Of a stretch of 64,000 nt of DNA, positions 28,180 through 39,707 are shown piece after piece. The position numbers and the translations under genes are program-made. The stretch is from Synechococcus sp. CC9616 (GTDB lineage: Bacteria; Cyanobacteriota; Cyanobacteriia; PCC-6307; Cyanobiaceae). Positions within the stretch are counted from its first letter, which is position 1. Every line of letters begins with the position of its first letter. The notes beneath the pieces are model-generated. The model ran no database searches. It was not told the origin of the DNA and saw only the letters and a program-made list of their open reading frames with translations. The stretch is from assembly GCF_000515235.1 (NCBI RefSeq), contig NZ_KI911558.1, forward strand, positions 1,071,918 through 1,135,917, written 5' to 3'.

Positions 28180-29238
28180 ATGAGCGATTCACTGCCCCTG
28201 CTGCTGCGAGCCGCGCGCGGTGAATCAGTGGAGCGACCACCCGTCTGGATGATGCGGCAGGCAGGCCGCTACATGAAGGTGTATCGAGATCTTCGGGAGC
28301 GTCATCCAAGTTTTCGGGAGAGATCCGAAAATCCCGATCTGTCCTACGAGATTTCGATGCAGCCGTTCGAGGCTTTTCAGCCGGATGGTGTGATCCTGTT
28401 CTCCGACATCCTGACGCCACTGCCGGGGATGGGCATCGACTTCGACATCGTTGAGAGCAAGGGACCGCTGATCAACGACCCAATCCGTTCCCTCGCCCAG
28501 GTGGAAGCGCTGCAACCGCTGAATCCCACCGAGTCGATGCCCTTCGTGGGAGACGTGCTGGGTCGACTTCGCGAGAGCGTTGGCAACCAGGCTGCTGTGC
28601 TGGGTTTCGTGGGCGCACCCTGGACGCTTGCTGCCTACGTGGTGGAAGGGAAGAGCAGCAAGAATTACGCCGTGATCAAAGCAATGGCTTTCCAGGAGCC
28701 CGAACTCCTGCATCGCCTGCTGAGCCATTTCGCCGAATCGATTGCCAGCTACCTGCGCTACCAGATCGATTCCGGTGCCCAGGTGGTTCAGATGTTCGAT
28801 TCCTGGGCCGGTCAGCTCAGCCCGGCCGACTACGACACCTTCGCCGCCCCGTATCAACGCCGCGTCGTTGAACTGGTGAAGCAGACCCACCCGGACACCC
28901 CCTTCATCCTCTACATCTCCGGCAGCGCCGGCGTGATCGAACGGATGGCTCAGACAGGTGTGGACATCATTTCCCTGGACTGGACCGTCGACATGGCTGA
29001 AGCCTGCGCGCGCCTTCCCCAACACATCGGAGTCCAGGGGAACGTTGATCCCGGTCTGCTGTTCGGAACGCCAGAGGCAATCAGGGACCGGATCGACGAC
29101 ACCGTTCGCAAGGCACGCGGCCGTCGCCACATCCTCAACCTTGGCCATGGAATCCTGCCGGGAACCCCTGAAGCCAACGGACACGCCTTCTTTGAGGCTG
29201 GTAAATCCGTGATGGATCGCGTCGGGGCTGCCGCTTGA
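28180..29238 (+). CDS. hemE: Uroporphyrinogen decarboxylase
   Basis: Converts uroporphyrinogen III to coproporphyrinogen III, on the shared path to heme, chlorophyll and bilins. The 352-residue length is standard. Diagnostic motifs are [13 protein letters not shown] at the N-terminus and [13 protein letters not shown] in the middle; the catalytic Asp is in [14 protein letters not shown]. The C-terminal [11 protein letters not shown] is also typical. The stop overlaps the SDR start (TTGA), so the two genes are coupled. Confidence 0.98.
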   Translation: MSDSLPLLLRAARGESVERPPVWMMRQAGRYMKVYRDLRERHPSFRERSENPDLSYEISMQPFEAFQPDGVILFSDILTPLPGMGIDFDIVESKGPLINDPIRSLAQVEALQPLNPTESMPFVGDVLGRLRESVGNQAAVLGFVGAPWTLAAYVVEGKSSKNYAVIKAMAFQEPELLHRLLSHFAESIASYLRYQIDSGAQVVQMFDSWAGQLSPADYDTFAAPYQRRVVELVKQTHPDTPFILYISGSAGVIERMAQTGVDIISLDWTVDMAEACARLPQHIGVQGNVDPGLLFGTPEAIRDRIDDTVRKARGRRHILNLGHGILPGTPEANGHAFFEAGKSVMDRVGAAA

Positions 29239-30254
29239 GCCGAATCCTGATCACCGGCGCCAGCGGCTGCGTCGGCCAGTACATCACCAGCTGGCTCTTG
29301 CAGAACTCAGATGCTGAGCTTCTGCTCTGGTTGAGGGATCCCGACAAACTGACAGCGGTTTCAGCAGACCATCCACGCATCCGGCTCCTTGTGGGAGATC
29401 TGCGCGACACCGATCGGTTCGCGGCCGATCTGGCGACGGTTGAGCGGGTGATTCACACCGCCACAGCCTGGGGAGATCCCGAACGGGCAGAGCAGGTGAA
29501 TGTTGTGGCTGTCAAACGAATGCTGGAACTCCTCAACCCCGTGGTTGTCGAACAGATCATCTATTTCTCAACCGCCAGCATCCTGGATCGGCATCTCCAG
29601 CCGCTTCCTGAAGCCCTTGCCTACGGCACCGAATACATCCAAACCAAAGCTCGTTGCCTACAGGATCTCGAGCAGCACGCTTTGGCCGCGCGGATCATCG
29701 CTGTTTTTCCAACCCTCGTCTTCGGCGGACGACTGGATGGCTCCAGTCCATTCCCAACGAGCTACCTCACACAGGGACTCGGAGAAGCCAGCCGATGGCT
29801 CTGGCTCGCCCGCTGGCTGAGGGCGGATGCCAGCTTTCACTTCATCCACGCCGAGGACATTGCCCGCATCTGCGGCCAGTTCGCCACAACTCCCCATGCA
29901 GCGAACCAGGAACCAGGGCAGGGGCCCTTGCGTCGGATCGTGATGGGGCAGCCGGCCCTATCTGTCAACGATGCCGTTGCCAAGCTCTGCCGTTGGCGAC
30001 ATGTGTGGCGCACACCGGGAATCCCCTTGATTCCATGGTTGATTGAAACCCTGATCCGAGTTCTGCCAATCGATGTGACTGCCTGGGATCGATTCAGCAT
30101 CCGTCAGCGCCACTTTGTACACGAGCCCGCAAGCACTCCGGAGCGATTTGGAGGCAGCAGCCATGCCCCCGATCTTGAGACAGTTCTTGGCGATTCCGGG
30201 CTTCCAAGACGCAAAGGTCTTGGAAGCAGGCGTAATATCCCGGTATTGACCTGA
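29235..30254 (+). CDS. Extended SDR / NAD-dependent epimerase-like protein
   Basis: A 339-residue Rossmann protein with a TTG start inside the hemE stop. The nucleotide motif is [14 protein letters not shown] (GxxGxxG) and the active-site Tyr/Lys pair is YIQTK with the upstream Ser in YFSTASILD. The C-terminal substrate domain is that of extended SDRs such as 3-beta-HSD or sugar epimerases. The substrate is unknown. Coupling to hemE suggests co-expression but not necessarily a role in tetrapyrrole synthesis. It lies 6 bp before petE. Confidence 0.85.
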   Translation: MSRILITGASGCVGQYITSWLLQNSDAELLLWLRDPDKLTAVSADHPRIRLLVGDLRDTDRFAADLATVERVIHTATAWGDPERAEQVNVVAVKRMLELLNPVVVEQIIYFSTASILDRHLQPLPEALAYGTEYIQTKARCLQDLEQHALAARIIAVFPTLVFGGRLDGSSPFPTSYLTQGLGEASRWLWLARWLRADASFHFIHAEDIARICGQFATTPHAANQEPGQGPLRRIVMGQPALSVNDAVAKLCRWRHVWRTPGIPLIPWLIETLIRVLPIDVTAWDRFSIRQRHFVHEPASTPERFGGSSHAPDLETVLGDSGLPRRKGLGSRRNIPVLT

Positions 30255-30260
30255 TTCCTT

Positions 30261-30620
30261 ATGGGCAACATCTTCCGCACCCTGGCCGCAGCCTGCTGCG
30301 CCTTCCTAATGCTGATTGGCCTCAATGTCGGCTCTGCTCAGGCGTCTACCGTTGAAGTGAAGCTTGGAACCGATGCGGGGATGCTTGCCTTTGAGCCATC
30401 CACCGTCACCATTAAGGCCGGCGACACCATCAAGTTTGTCAACAACAAGCTGGCACCGCACAACGCTGTGTTCGAAGGTCACGATGAATACAGCCACTCG
30501 GACCTTGCCTTCGCTCCTGGAGAGTCCTGGGAAGCAACCTTCGCCAGCGCCGGAACATTCGACTATTACTGCGAACCGCATCGCGGAGCCGGCATGGTGG
30601 GCAAAGTGATCGTCGAGTGA
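30261..30620 (+). CDS. petE: Plastocyanin
   Basis: The copper electron carrier between cytochrome b6f and photosystem I in the thylakoid lumen. A signal peptide ([20 protein letters not shown], cut after AQA) precedes the cupredoxin domain. Copper ligands are visible: His in [10 protein letters not shown], then Cys, His and Met in [13 protein letters not shown]. The 119-residue precursor is normal. It is followed by an intrinsic-type terminator and then petJ, the alternative carrier. Confidence 0.98.
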   Translation: MGNIFRTLAAACCAFLMLIGLNVGSAQASTVEVKLGTDAGMLAFEPSTVTIKAGDTIKFVNNKLAPHNAVFEGHDEYSHSDLAFAPGESWEATFASAGTFDYYCEPHRGAGMVGKVIVE

Positions 30621-30662
30621 TCATCTGCTTTTCACGGTTCTGACAGAGCCATTCATCTCGAG

Positions 30663-30700
30663 CCCCTACCTGTTTGTGTCATTCACAGGTAGGGGTTCTT
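30663..30700 (+). terminator. Terminator between petE and petJ
   Basis: CCCCTACCTGT (30663-30673) pairs perfectly with ACAGGTAGGGG (30685-30695) around an 11-nt loop, followed by TTCTTACGTTT. The hairpin begins 43 bp after the petE stop. The T-run is imperfect but the 11-bp stem is strong. This should separate petE and petJ transcription, as expected if copper controls which carrier is made. Confidence 0.82.
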
Positions 30701-30748
30701 ACGTTTGACGGATGCTCTGGATACCTTTGAACCAGTGACAAAGATTGC

Positions 30749-31102
30749 ATGAGCCGGATCACCGGTTTGCTTGCGCTGGTTTTTGCTTTGGTGCTTCCGC
30801 TGATGTCGGCACCCCCAGGTTTGGCCATCGATTTGAGCAACGATCGAGGTGAGCAGATTTTCAGCAGCAATTGTGCGGCTTGCCATATGGGTGGCGGCAA
30901 TGTGATTCGTGCCAGTCGCACCCTCAAGATCCGCGATCTGAATGCCCACCTCGAGGAATATCAGCAGGATCCCCTGGAAGCCATCGAGCACCAAATCGAG
31001 GACGGCAAAAATGCAATGCCCTCCTACGCAGGGAAGTTGAGCGAAGCCGAGATCATCGCCGTAGCGACGTTTGTCGAACAACAGGCGGAACTTGGCTGGT
31101 GA
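30749..31102 (+). CDS. petJ: Cytochrome c6 (c553)
   Basis: The soluble heme electron carrier that replaces plastocyanin, typically when copper is scarce. The N-terminus is a signal peptide (ITGLLALVFALVLPLMS, cut after LA). The mature protein has the heme motif CAACH (FSSNCAACHMGGGN) and the axial Met in NAMPSYAGKLSEAEI. The 117-residue precursor is normal. It has its own 128-bp upstream region with the petE terminator in it. Its stop overlaps a Nif11-like gene by 4 nt (GTGA), so that protein is probably co-translated. Confidence 0.97.
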   Translation: MSRITGLLALVFALVLPLMSAPPGLAIDLSNDRGEQIFSSNCAACHMGGGNVIRASRTLKIRDLNAHLEEYQQDPLEAIEHQIEDGKNAMPSYAGKLSEAEIIAVATFVEQQAELGW

Positions 31103-31326
31103 GTCGAAACGCCCTCCAACGACTGGTCAATGCCTGTGAACGAAGTCCATCACTTCGTCAGTCCCTCAAGGCCTGCAGCAGCTCTGAAGAGTGGATTGAG
31201 GTGGCCAGGAACCACGGATTCCTGATCACTGCAAAAGACCTGGAGTCTGACGACAAGGAATCACAACTCAGCCACTGGTTTGAACAGAGCCGAATCAGTC
31301 AGCCATTCCGATCCACGCATCGATAG
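31099..31326 (+). CDS. Nif11-like small protein coupled to petJ
   Basis: A 75-residue protein with a GTG start inside the petJ stop (GTGA). The pattern LQRLVNACERSPSLRQSLKA, SSEEWIEVARNHGF and ITAKDLES matches the Nif11 domain (helix, helix, then GF-x-IT-x-x-DL). Nif11 domains form leader peptides of some modified natural products, but this protein has no double-Gly cleavage site followed by a Cys-rich core. It is therefore more likely a stand-alone Nif11 protein of unknown role. The tie to a c-type cytochrome gene is visible; its meaning is not. Confidence 0.72.
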   Translation: MSRNALQRLVNACERSPSLRQSLKACSSSEEWIEVARNHGFLITAKDLESDDKESQLSHWFEQSRISQPFRSTHR

Positions 31327-31407
31327 GGCTGAACAAACTTGAAACAAGCCAGAACCGTCAAGCCGCCGCAACAAAGCTTTACATTGGTCTTTGCTGTCGC
31401 TTTTGCA

Positions 31408-31611
31408 ATGAGCATCGAGAAGCTTTGCCGCGAGCAACGCAACAGTGCTGATCGTCTGTTTATGGATTTCAAATACACCGCTCCAGGATCTGATGAACAG
31501 ATCCAATCCCTGAACACGTTCCATTCCCTCGTCAGCCTTTGGGCCTGTTACCTGTCGCAGACCACTGAGCAAACCCATCTGATCGACAAGGAACCCTCTC
31601 TCCTGAGCTGA
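31408..31611 (+). CDS. Small hypothetical protein, 67 residues
   Basis: I do not recognise it. The ATG at 31408 gives MSIEKLCREQRNSADRLFMD; a TTG at 31339 would add 23 residues. It is soluble and helical-looking (NTFHSLVSLWACYLSQ) with two Cys and no signal peptide. It follows the Nif11-like gene on the same strand after 81 bp and is convergent with the next gene, with a 2-bp gap. The close packing and good codon use support a real but minor gene. Confidence 0.5.
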   Translation: MSIEKLCREQRNSADRLFMDFKYTAPGSDEQIQSLNTFHSLVSLWACYLSQTTEQTHLIDKEPSLLS

Positions 31612-31613
31612 GA

Positions 31614-31904
31614 TCAGGGAGTTCCGGACGACTTCGCCCCTTTCAGGACAGCGAGATACAGCTGTTCATCGATCTCGCGGATGTCGTATTCCGTGGGTTT
31701 CACGCCGTGGTGATGCTCATGCACCACCATCCAGCAGCATCGCTCCAACTCTCCACCTGCCTCACTGGACAGCTGTCGGGCCTGGGAAATCAATGCGCTA
31801 ACCACATCTGCATTCATCAAGTCGACATTGCATCCATGTTCGGGGAACTCTAAAAAGATGATCCGGTTCCCCGGCCAGGGTCGAAAGGGCCCTACCGATG
31901 CCAT
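31614..31904 (-). CDS. Conserved hypothetical protein, 96 residues
   Basis: I do not recognise the family. ATG 31904 (MASVGPFRPWPGNR) is preferred because a longer reading runs into the divergent clpB gene at 31969. Visible features are FLEFPEHGCNVDLMNADVV, a Cys pair in ELERCCWMVVHEHHHGV, and a His-rich HEHHHG stretch that could bind a metal. The C-terminus is a helix (IREIDEQLYLAVLKGAK). No signal peptide or membrane segment is seen. Confidence 0.65.
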   Translation of the reverse strand: MASVGPFRPWPGNRIIFLEFPEHGCNVDLMNADVVSALISQARQLSSEAGGELERCCWMVVHEHHHGVKPTEYDIREIDEQLYLAVLKGAKSSGTP

Positions 31905-31968
31905 CGGCAAGCCGCCCCTGATCAGCCGGAATGCCCCATACGGTTGTTGCATTCCACAGATCGCCTGA

Positions 31969-34641
<2,673 letters not shown>

Positions 34642-35142
34642 AAACAACCGGTGTTGCGGGTGTTCTCCCTCGCCTCCACACTCCAGCAGCAGGTTCTTCC
34701 TGCATCACGTTGATGCAGGAGCTGATTCGCCCATGTCCAAACCAGCTCCGCGCTGGTCTCCATCCCCACGTTGGACATCACGCGGAGATCAAGAGCACCA
34801 AGCTCATGCAGTCGCTCCCATTCCTGCATCAACGGATCATCTGCATTCACAAGGAACGTGTGATCGAACTGCTCTTGCAGTTGTTGTTCAAGTGGCCTCA
34901 GGCTGGAGAAATCAACAACAAAGCCACAAGGATCGAGCTCAGTGGCAGCGAAATGGAGCAAGAAGCTACGGCTATAGCCGTGCACGAAGCGGCAATGACC
35001 GCTGTGTCGCCATTGACGATGGCAACAGGGGTAGCCCTCGAATAATTTGCTGCAGGTATGCGGAGACGGCAGTGAAAGCACGAGGCAGGTGCGGAGTAAG
35101 GCTGCGGGAGGATCGAGACAATGGCTCTGCGCAGGAGGCCTG

Positions 35143-35811
35143 ATGCACCCCCTCAGCCCCGCTTTTATGGACCAACTCCGTTTTACAGAAGCGGGGTTGA
35201 TTCCTGCTGTGGCGCAGGATTGGCTCGATGGCGCCGTCCTGATGGTGGCCTGGATGAATCGCGAATCGATTGAGAAAACACTGCAGAGCGGTGAAGTGCA
35301 TTACTGGAGCCGCTCGAGAGCCGAGCTCTGGCACAAGGGAGCAACCAGCGGACACACCCAGATCCTTCGTGGAATCCGCTACGACTGCGACGCGGATGTT
35401 CTGCTCCTCAACATCGAGCAGACAGGCGATGTTGCTTGCCACACTGGAGCCCGCAGCTGTTTTTACGAAGACGACGACAATCCCACAGGGGGCGGGGTTG
35501 ATGCACTGCCACCTCCGGCAGATGCCTGCACTGAGTTGTACCGCGTGATCTGGGAACGAAAAAACAAACCGGAACAGGGCAGCTACACCAACAAACTGCT
35601 GCAGGGAGGCGACAACAGCATCCTCAAGAAAATCGGTGAAGAAGGAGCCGAATTCGTGATGGCTTGCAAGGACGACAACGCCAAGGAGATCGCCGGTGAA
35701 GCAGCCGACTTGATCTTTCACATGCAAGTCGCACTCGCTCACCACGGCGTCCCGTGGAGAGACGTTCAAGCAGTACTGGCTGCTAGGCGAGGTGCCCCCC
35801 GTCGTCACTGA
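35143..35811 (+). CDS. hisIE: Bifunctional phosphoribosyl-AMP cyclohydrolase / phosphoribosyl-ATP pyrophosphatase
   Basis: Catalyses two consecutive early steps of histidine synthesis. ATG 35143 follows an AGGAGG ribosome site by a normal distance. The N-terminal HisI domain has [23 protein letters not shown], and the zinc/substrate segment [10 protein letters not shown] with [12 protein letters not shown]. The C-terminal HisE domain holds [13 protein letters not shown] and [13 protein letters not shown]. The total length of 222 residues fits the fused HisIE form. Convergent with the matrixin-like gene. Confidence 0.96.
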   Translation: MHPLSPAFMDQLRFTEAGLIPAVAQDWLDGAVLMVAWMNRESIEKTLQSGEVHYWSRSRAELWHKGATSGHTQILRGIRYDCDADVLLLNIEQTGDVACHTGARSCFYEDDDNPTGGGVDALPPPADACTELYRVIWERKNKPEQGSYTNKLLQGGDNSILKKIGEEGAEFVMACKDDNAKEIAGEAADLIFHMQVALAHHGVPWRDVQAVLAARRGAPRRH

Positions 35812-35817
35812 TCAGGC

Positions 35818-36474
35818 TTACTGATCGGGCTCACTGATCGGGCCGAATCGATTGCTCAAACTGCGCACCCACTGAAGTGTTGTTTGATCGCGTGTGCTGG
35901 GTTGCAGCACCGGCTTGGCTCCCTGATGCACTGCCAGGGAATCGAGCGGATCATCGCTGTGCCCCCACAATCCCAGGGCATGACCAAGCTCATGCAATGC
36001 CGTTGCTTCGAGGACTTCGGCCCTCAGCTCCGGAGACACCAAAACATCGACAAAGGGCTCACGATGCTGAATCCCTGCACGTGTAAGCAGAACCAGTTGC
36101 AGCGTGCTGCGCCCATTGCTGGCTCTCCAGCGACCATTCAACCGTCGTCGTGAGGGGCGTTGACGGTGAATTCGAATCTGGGCGCGGTTGCTGTCGGTCA
36201 CCCGCGTGATGGGAACAAGGGCACTCCAGCGCTGGAGCGCTGACTCCACCCCAAGGCGCCAGCGGCGACTCCAACGATCCGCAGGTGCAGGTTCTGGATC
36301 GATCCAGACACACCAATGCTTTAACGACGGAAATCCAAAGTTGGTGGTGGCGAGACGTTGCCCGTATCCCAGTGCAGGAACCGCATCTGATCCAGACACC
36401 GAAGGAAGCTGGCGCTGGAGGTTGTCTTCGAGCGGTCGGATCTCAGCGGCCGGGGGGCAGGGATCTGCCTGCAT
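35818..36474 (-). CDS. Matrixin-like zinc metalloprotease
   Basis: A 218-residue protein with the zinc-binding motif HELGHALGLWGHS (HExxHxxGxxH), the metzincin signature of M10-type proteases. Upstream is a mixed region with WCVWIDP and ESALQRWSALVPITR, resembling the start of a matrixin catalytic domain. I see no signal peptide, which is odd for this usually extracellular class; the true N-terminus may differ or secretion may use another route. It overlaps the DUF2214 gene by one base, so the two are co-transcribed. Confidence 0.8.
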   Translation of the reverse strand: MQADPCPPAAEIRPLEDNLQRQLPSVSGSDAVPALGYGQRLATTNFGFPSLKHWCVWIDPEPAPADRWSRRWRLGVESALQRWSALVPITRVTDSNRAQIRIHRQRPSRRRLNGRWRASNGRSTLQLVLLTRAGIQHREPFVDVLVSPELRAEVLEATALHELGHALGLWGHSDDPLDSLAVHQGAKPVLQPSTRDQTTLQWVRSLSNRFGPISEPDQ

Positions 36475-36965
36475 CAGGCTGCAGGAAGGCCGACACCACG
36501 AGCCATCAGCGTCGCAAGCATCGGAATCGAAGCGAATCCCAGCAGTTCGATGTTGATGATCCAGCCCAACCGCGTGGCAAGGGCCTGGCTGACCTTGGGC
36601 AGTTCACCCTTGCGCAGCGGAATGGCCCAAAGGATGTAGGTGATCGTGGGGTAAAGGGACAGACCTCCCACTGAGAGGTAGAGACCGACCTTCCACCAGA
36701 ACAAGGGGTTCTGCGTGTAGAAGTCGGATCCTTGGCCGAAATGGATCACCCTCAGGATGCCGCTGACCAATAACGCCAGAGCAGCAATGCCATAAACGAT
36801 GTCGGTGATCACCATGGCTGTGGCCTCACCGCGATTCGGATCGGCTTTGATCAGGCGACGCTCAAGGACCAGTGCGCCGAAGCACACCATGAAGCTCAAG
36901 TAGTGCACGTATGCGACGCCAGCGCTTTTAGCGATGTCCGTCGTGAAAGCAACCGCCAGATGCAT
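36474..36965 (-). CDS. DUF2214 family membrane protein
   Basis: A 163-residue protein with four hydrophobic helices (about 15-35, 55-75, 90-112, 135-158), starting MHLAVAFTTDIAKSAGVAYVHYLS. His in VAYVHYLSF and IRVIHFGQG could bind a cofactor, but none is proven. It matches the DUF2214 pattern by recall; the function is unknown. The stop shares a base with the ATG of the matrixin-like gene. It is divergent from the sigma factor with a 180-bp AT-rich gap. Confidence 0.78.
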   Translation of the reverse strand: MHLAVAFTTDIAKSAGVAYVHYLSFMVCFGALVLERRLIKADPNRGEATAMVITDIVYGIAALALLVSGILRVIHFGQGSDFYTQNPLFWWKVGLYLSVGGLSLYPTITYILWAIPLRKGELPKVSQALATRLGWIINIELLGFASIPMLATLMARGVGLPAA

Positions 36966-37145
36966 AGCAGCGGATTACGAAACGACATGGACCCTAGCGG
37001 CAAGACATCCAACACCTCTGAAGATTGTCTTCAACAGAGAGAAGAAACTGTTTAATCATGCATTAAAAATGAATTCCGCAGTCTTTATTACACCCGCAGA
37101 ATGAAAACACTTTGGTTCTAGGTTCAATTCATTGCTGAATTTCTG

Positions 37146-38072
37146 ATGGTGAGCTCTCTGAGTGCATTTCTAGGTGAAATTGGCCGCCACCAGCTGCTTA
37201 CCCCAGAGCAAGAACTCATGATGGGACGAAAGGTTCAGGCGATGGTAGCGATCACTGAGCGTTGCCACCTTGCCGGGGGAAGTGGACCGTCCTGTGAATA
37301 CAACGATGAAGAAAAAGTAGTGATTCGCCGTGGCGAGCGCGCCAAGAATCAAATGATCACCTCGAATCTTCGTCTCGTTGTCAATCTTGCCAAGCGATAT
37401 CAAGGCAAAGGTTTAGATCTGCTCGATCTCATTCAGGAAGGAACCCTGGGGCTCACCCGTGCCGTCGAGAAATATGACCCCACCCGAGGCCATCGCTTTT
37501 CCACCTACGCCTACTGGTGGATCAGACAAGGACTCAACCGCGCTCTTTCGACCCAGAGCCGCACTATTCGGATTCCGGTCAATGTCAACGAAAAACTCAC
37601 CAAACTGCGCGCCGCAAAAGCACGTTTAATGCAGCGCCATGGACTGAGTCCATCCACCGAGCAACTCTCCGAATACATGGAGATCTCAATGTCCGAGGTG
37701 GAGGATCTGCTGGCCTGCGAGCTTCGCAGCGTCACCGTGAGCCTGCAGGGAGTCGTTAAATCAAAATCGGATCCTTCCGAACTCGTGGATGTTCTCCCCA
37801 GTGATGAAATGCCCCCGATGGAACGGGCAGAGATTGCCGAACGCACAGCATCGGTATGGACGCTGCTGAACAAGGCCAACCTCACTCCCAAGGAGCGCAC
37901 GGTGGTGACCTTGCGTTTCGGACTCGATGGCACCCACGAATGGCGCACCCTCGCCGAGGTTGCTCGCCACATGAATTGTTCGAGGGAATATTGCCGCCAG
38001 GTGGTTCAGCGAGCCCTTCGCAAACTGCGCAAAACAGGCATCCAGAGCGGACTGGTGGAAACCACCCATTGA
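37146..38072 (+). CDS. Group 2 sigma-70 family RNA polymerase sigma factor
   Basis: A non-essential sigma factor that redirects RNA polymerase in response to light, nutrients or stress. The 308-residue protein lacks region 1.1. Region 2 holds DLIQEGTLGLTRAVEKYDPT and RFSTYAYWWIRQGLNRAL, region 3 follows, and region 4 contains RTLAEVARHMNCSREYCRQV, the -35-recognition helix-turn-helix. A short insert with two Cys (CHLAGGSGPSCEY) lies early in the protein. The AT-rich gap upstream (36966-37145) probably carries its promoter. Its exact class (B, D or E-like) cannot be assigned. Confidence 0.92.
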   Translation: MVSSLSAFLGEIGRHQLLTPEQELMMGRKVQAMVAITERCHLAGGSGPSCEYNDEEKVVIRRGERAKNQMITSNLRLVVNLAKRYQGKGLDLLDLIQEGTLGLTRAVEKYDPTRGHRFSTYAYWWIRQGLNRALSTQSRTIRIPVNVNEKLTKLRAAKARLMQRHGLSPSTEQLSEYMEISMSEVEDLLACELRSVTVSLQGVVKSKSDPSELVDVLPSDEMPPMERAEIAERTASVWTLLNKANLTPKERTVVTLRFGLDGTHEWRTLAEVARHMNCSREYCRQVVQRALRKLRKTGIQSGLVETTH

Positions 38073-38140
38073 TCGTTCGGGCAGCCCTCTGGTCAGGTCG
38101 ACCGGCTCAGGCGAAAGTGTTTTGAGTGCGAATCAATGCC

Positions 38141-38539
38141 ATGAACAATCGTTCGGCAAGACAAGATTCTGCAAAAGCATCCCGAGCTGCACAATCCACC
38201 GTTGAAGCTGAGCTCATCGACAGCCAGGTGGTGGATGAAAATCTGTTGAAACGCCTGCTGCGCCGTGCTGGGCGAAGCATCGCCGCTCCCGCCCTTGAAG
38301 CCTTGGAAATGATGCTGGATGCCTCGACCCCTGCACCGGCTCGACTCACGATGATGGCAGCGCTGAGTTACCTGTTAATGCCCGCAGACCTGATCCCCGA
38401 CGTTTTGCCGGTCGCCGGTTTCAGTGACGACCTGGTGGCCCTGACAGCCATGATGGGGATCTGGAATCAGCACATCACGCCTGACATACGCGAAAAAGCT
38501 CGGCGCAGACTGGATCGCTGGTTCCCTTACGGCCGCTGA
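38141..38539 (+). CDS. YkvA-like DUF1232 family protein
   Basis: A small protein of about 132 residues (ATG 38141; a GTG at 38126 would add five). The DUF1232 core is the stretch MMAALSYLLMPADLIPDVLP followed by GFSDDLVALTAMMG, a hydrophobic hairpin ending in the D-LIPD motif. Members are membrane-associated proteins of unknown role. The N-terminal half is charged. It lies 5 bp before the next small gene. Confidence 0.82.
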   Translation: MNNRSARQDSAKASRAAQSTVEAELIDSQVVDENLLKRLLRRAGRSIAAPALEALEMMLDASTPAPARLTMMAALSYLLMPADLIPDVLPVAGFSDDLVALTAMMGIWNQHITPDIREKARRRLDRWFPYGR

Positions 38540-38544
38540 CGATC

Positions 38545-38868
38545 ATGCCGAACACCACGTGGTCTCCCGAGTTCGAACAGGAACTGACGTCTTTGCTCAA
38601 AGACTGGCTGAAGCAACAGGGCAGAACCCAGGCCGACTTAAGACGAAGTCTGCGGGCCGTTTCAACCAGGATGCCGGCCTTGCTTGAGGTGCTGGAACGG
38701 GAATTCCACCTGAACGGGCTTGCTGGTTTGGTGGGACGGCTGTGCAAGGTGGAACATGAGTGGCAGGGAGAAGACGTGGCTCATGAGGGCGCTTCAACCG
38801 GATCAGCAGATCCGTTCAGTCAGCTGGACCTTCTTCTGCAGGAAATTCGCGACGACATTCCCAGCTGA
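38545..38868 (+). CDS. Conserved hypothetical protein, 107 residues
   Basis: I do not recognise the family. It starts at ATG 38545, 5 bp after the DUF1232 gene. Visible parts are WSPEFEQELTSLLKDWLKQQ and LRRSLRAVSTRMPALLEVLE, two amphipathic helices, and an acidic C-terminus (LDLLLQEIRDDIP). The first helices loosely recall small helix-turn-helix folds (GRTQADLRRSL), but this is weak. It is followed by a small secreted protein. Confidence 0.65.
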   Translation: MPNTTWSPEFEQELTSLLKDWLKQQGRTQADLRRSLRAVSTRMPALLEVLEREFHLNGLAGLVGRLCKVEHEWQGEDVAHEGASTGSADPFSQLDLLLQEIRDDIPS

Positions 38869-38913
38869 GCTGATCAACGGCAAAGTGGTGGTCTCCAAGA
38901 AGAGAACACGCTC

Positions 38914-39156
38914 GTGCCCAGATTGTTTTCCTCACTGGTTCTGATCCTGGGCCTTCCGGTCCTGACAGCCGGCGACGGTTTGGCACAAACGGAGGGTTGG
39001 TTGCTTGGTCCCAGCAGTGCTGTCGGCAAGCAGAGCGAGATCGTGCCGACCAACTGCATCACGGCGACAGACGGATCGATCACCTGCGACACCAAGGTGG
39101 TTAACCCAGCCTGGGATACCCCGGCACGGCCGTACTACAACCCGTTCAAGGACTGA
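38914..39156 (+). CDS. Small secreted protein, 80 residues, two cysteines
   Basis: I do not recognise it. GTG 38914 gives a signal peptide (LFSSLVLILGLPVLTAGDGL, cut after AQ). The mature part has a Cys pair in VPTNCITATDGSITCDTKVV, likely a disulfide, and ends with RPYYNPFKD. It starts 45 bp after the previous gene and precedes the PsiE-like gene by 8 bp. Exported location is inferred from the signal peptide. Confidence 0.65.
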   Translation: MPRLFSSLVLILGLPVLTAGDGLAQTEGWLLGPSSAVGKQSEIVPTNCITATDGSITCDTKVVNPAWDTPARPYYNPFKD

Positions 39157-39164
39157 TTTTCTAC

Positions 39165-39707
39165 GTGAATCAACGTCAGCGCCGAACTGGCTTTCTGTCA
39201 CTGGTGGACGCCGGAGAACGGTTCGTCGCCAGGATTCTCACGATGATCACCGGGGTGGTGATTGCCGCTGCCCTGATTCAGCTGATTCTCCTGCTTGGCA
39301 ACAAGCTTCTTTTAGGCACGGGAGCGAATTGGCTGGGAGATGACCTGATCAAGGTGCTGGGAGATCTCCTGACTGTGCTGATCGCCCTCGAGGTGCTGCA
39401 AAACATCACCAGCTATCTGCGCCGCCATGTTGTGCAGATCGAGCTGGTTCTCGTCACCGCACTCACCGCCGTTGCACGCAAGGTGATCGTTCTGCCCTCC
39501 GGAGCGGAAGACAAACCCCAGCTTCTTTTCGGTCTGGGGATTGCAACACTGTCACTGGCAGCCGCCTACTGGCTGGTCAGACGGGCGATCCCTCAGACAC
39601 GGAATCACGCCAATGCAAAGCGAGCCAGAGAGTTCCCGGATCAGGATCCGTTCTCTCCACACGATGAAGTCGATGCGGCGGAAGATGGAGATGGTCGCCA
39701 ACGCTGA
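39165..39707 (+). CDS. PsiE family (phosphate-starvation-inducible E-like) membrane protein
   Basis: A 180-residue membrane protein (GTG start) with four hydrophobic helices: MITGVVIAAALIQLILLLG, LGDLLTVLIALEVLQNI, IELVLVTALTAVARKV and LFGLGIATLSLAAAYWLV. The order and the LEVLQNITSYLRRHV segment match the PsiE family (DUF/PF06146 by recall). No function is established; phosphate control is known only for E. coli psiE. The charged C-terminal tail (about 138-180) overlaps the antisense Nif11-cupin gene by 131 bp. I cannot tell whether phosphate controls this copy. Confidence 0.82.
   Translation: MNQRQRRTGFLSLVDAGERFVARILTMITGVVIAAALIQLILLLGNKLLLGTGANWLGDDLIKVLGDLLTVLIALEVLQNITSYLRRHVVQIELVLVTALTAVARKVIVLPSGAEDKPQLLFGLGIATLSLAAAYWLVRRAIPQTRNHANAKRAREFPDQDPFSPHDEVDAAEDGDGRQR

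Noticed and set aside
35807-35845. Three tandem 13-bp units (ACTGATCRGGCTY) at the hisIE/matrixin junction
   Set aside because: They lie at the end of the protease gene coding for a short low-complexity tail; likely slippage with no sign of function.
39577-39707. Possible frame error that would remove the PsiE/Nif11-cupin overlap
   Set aside because: Both proteins read normally through their conserved parts, so the overlap seems real rather than due to a sequence error.
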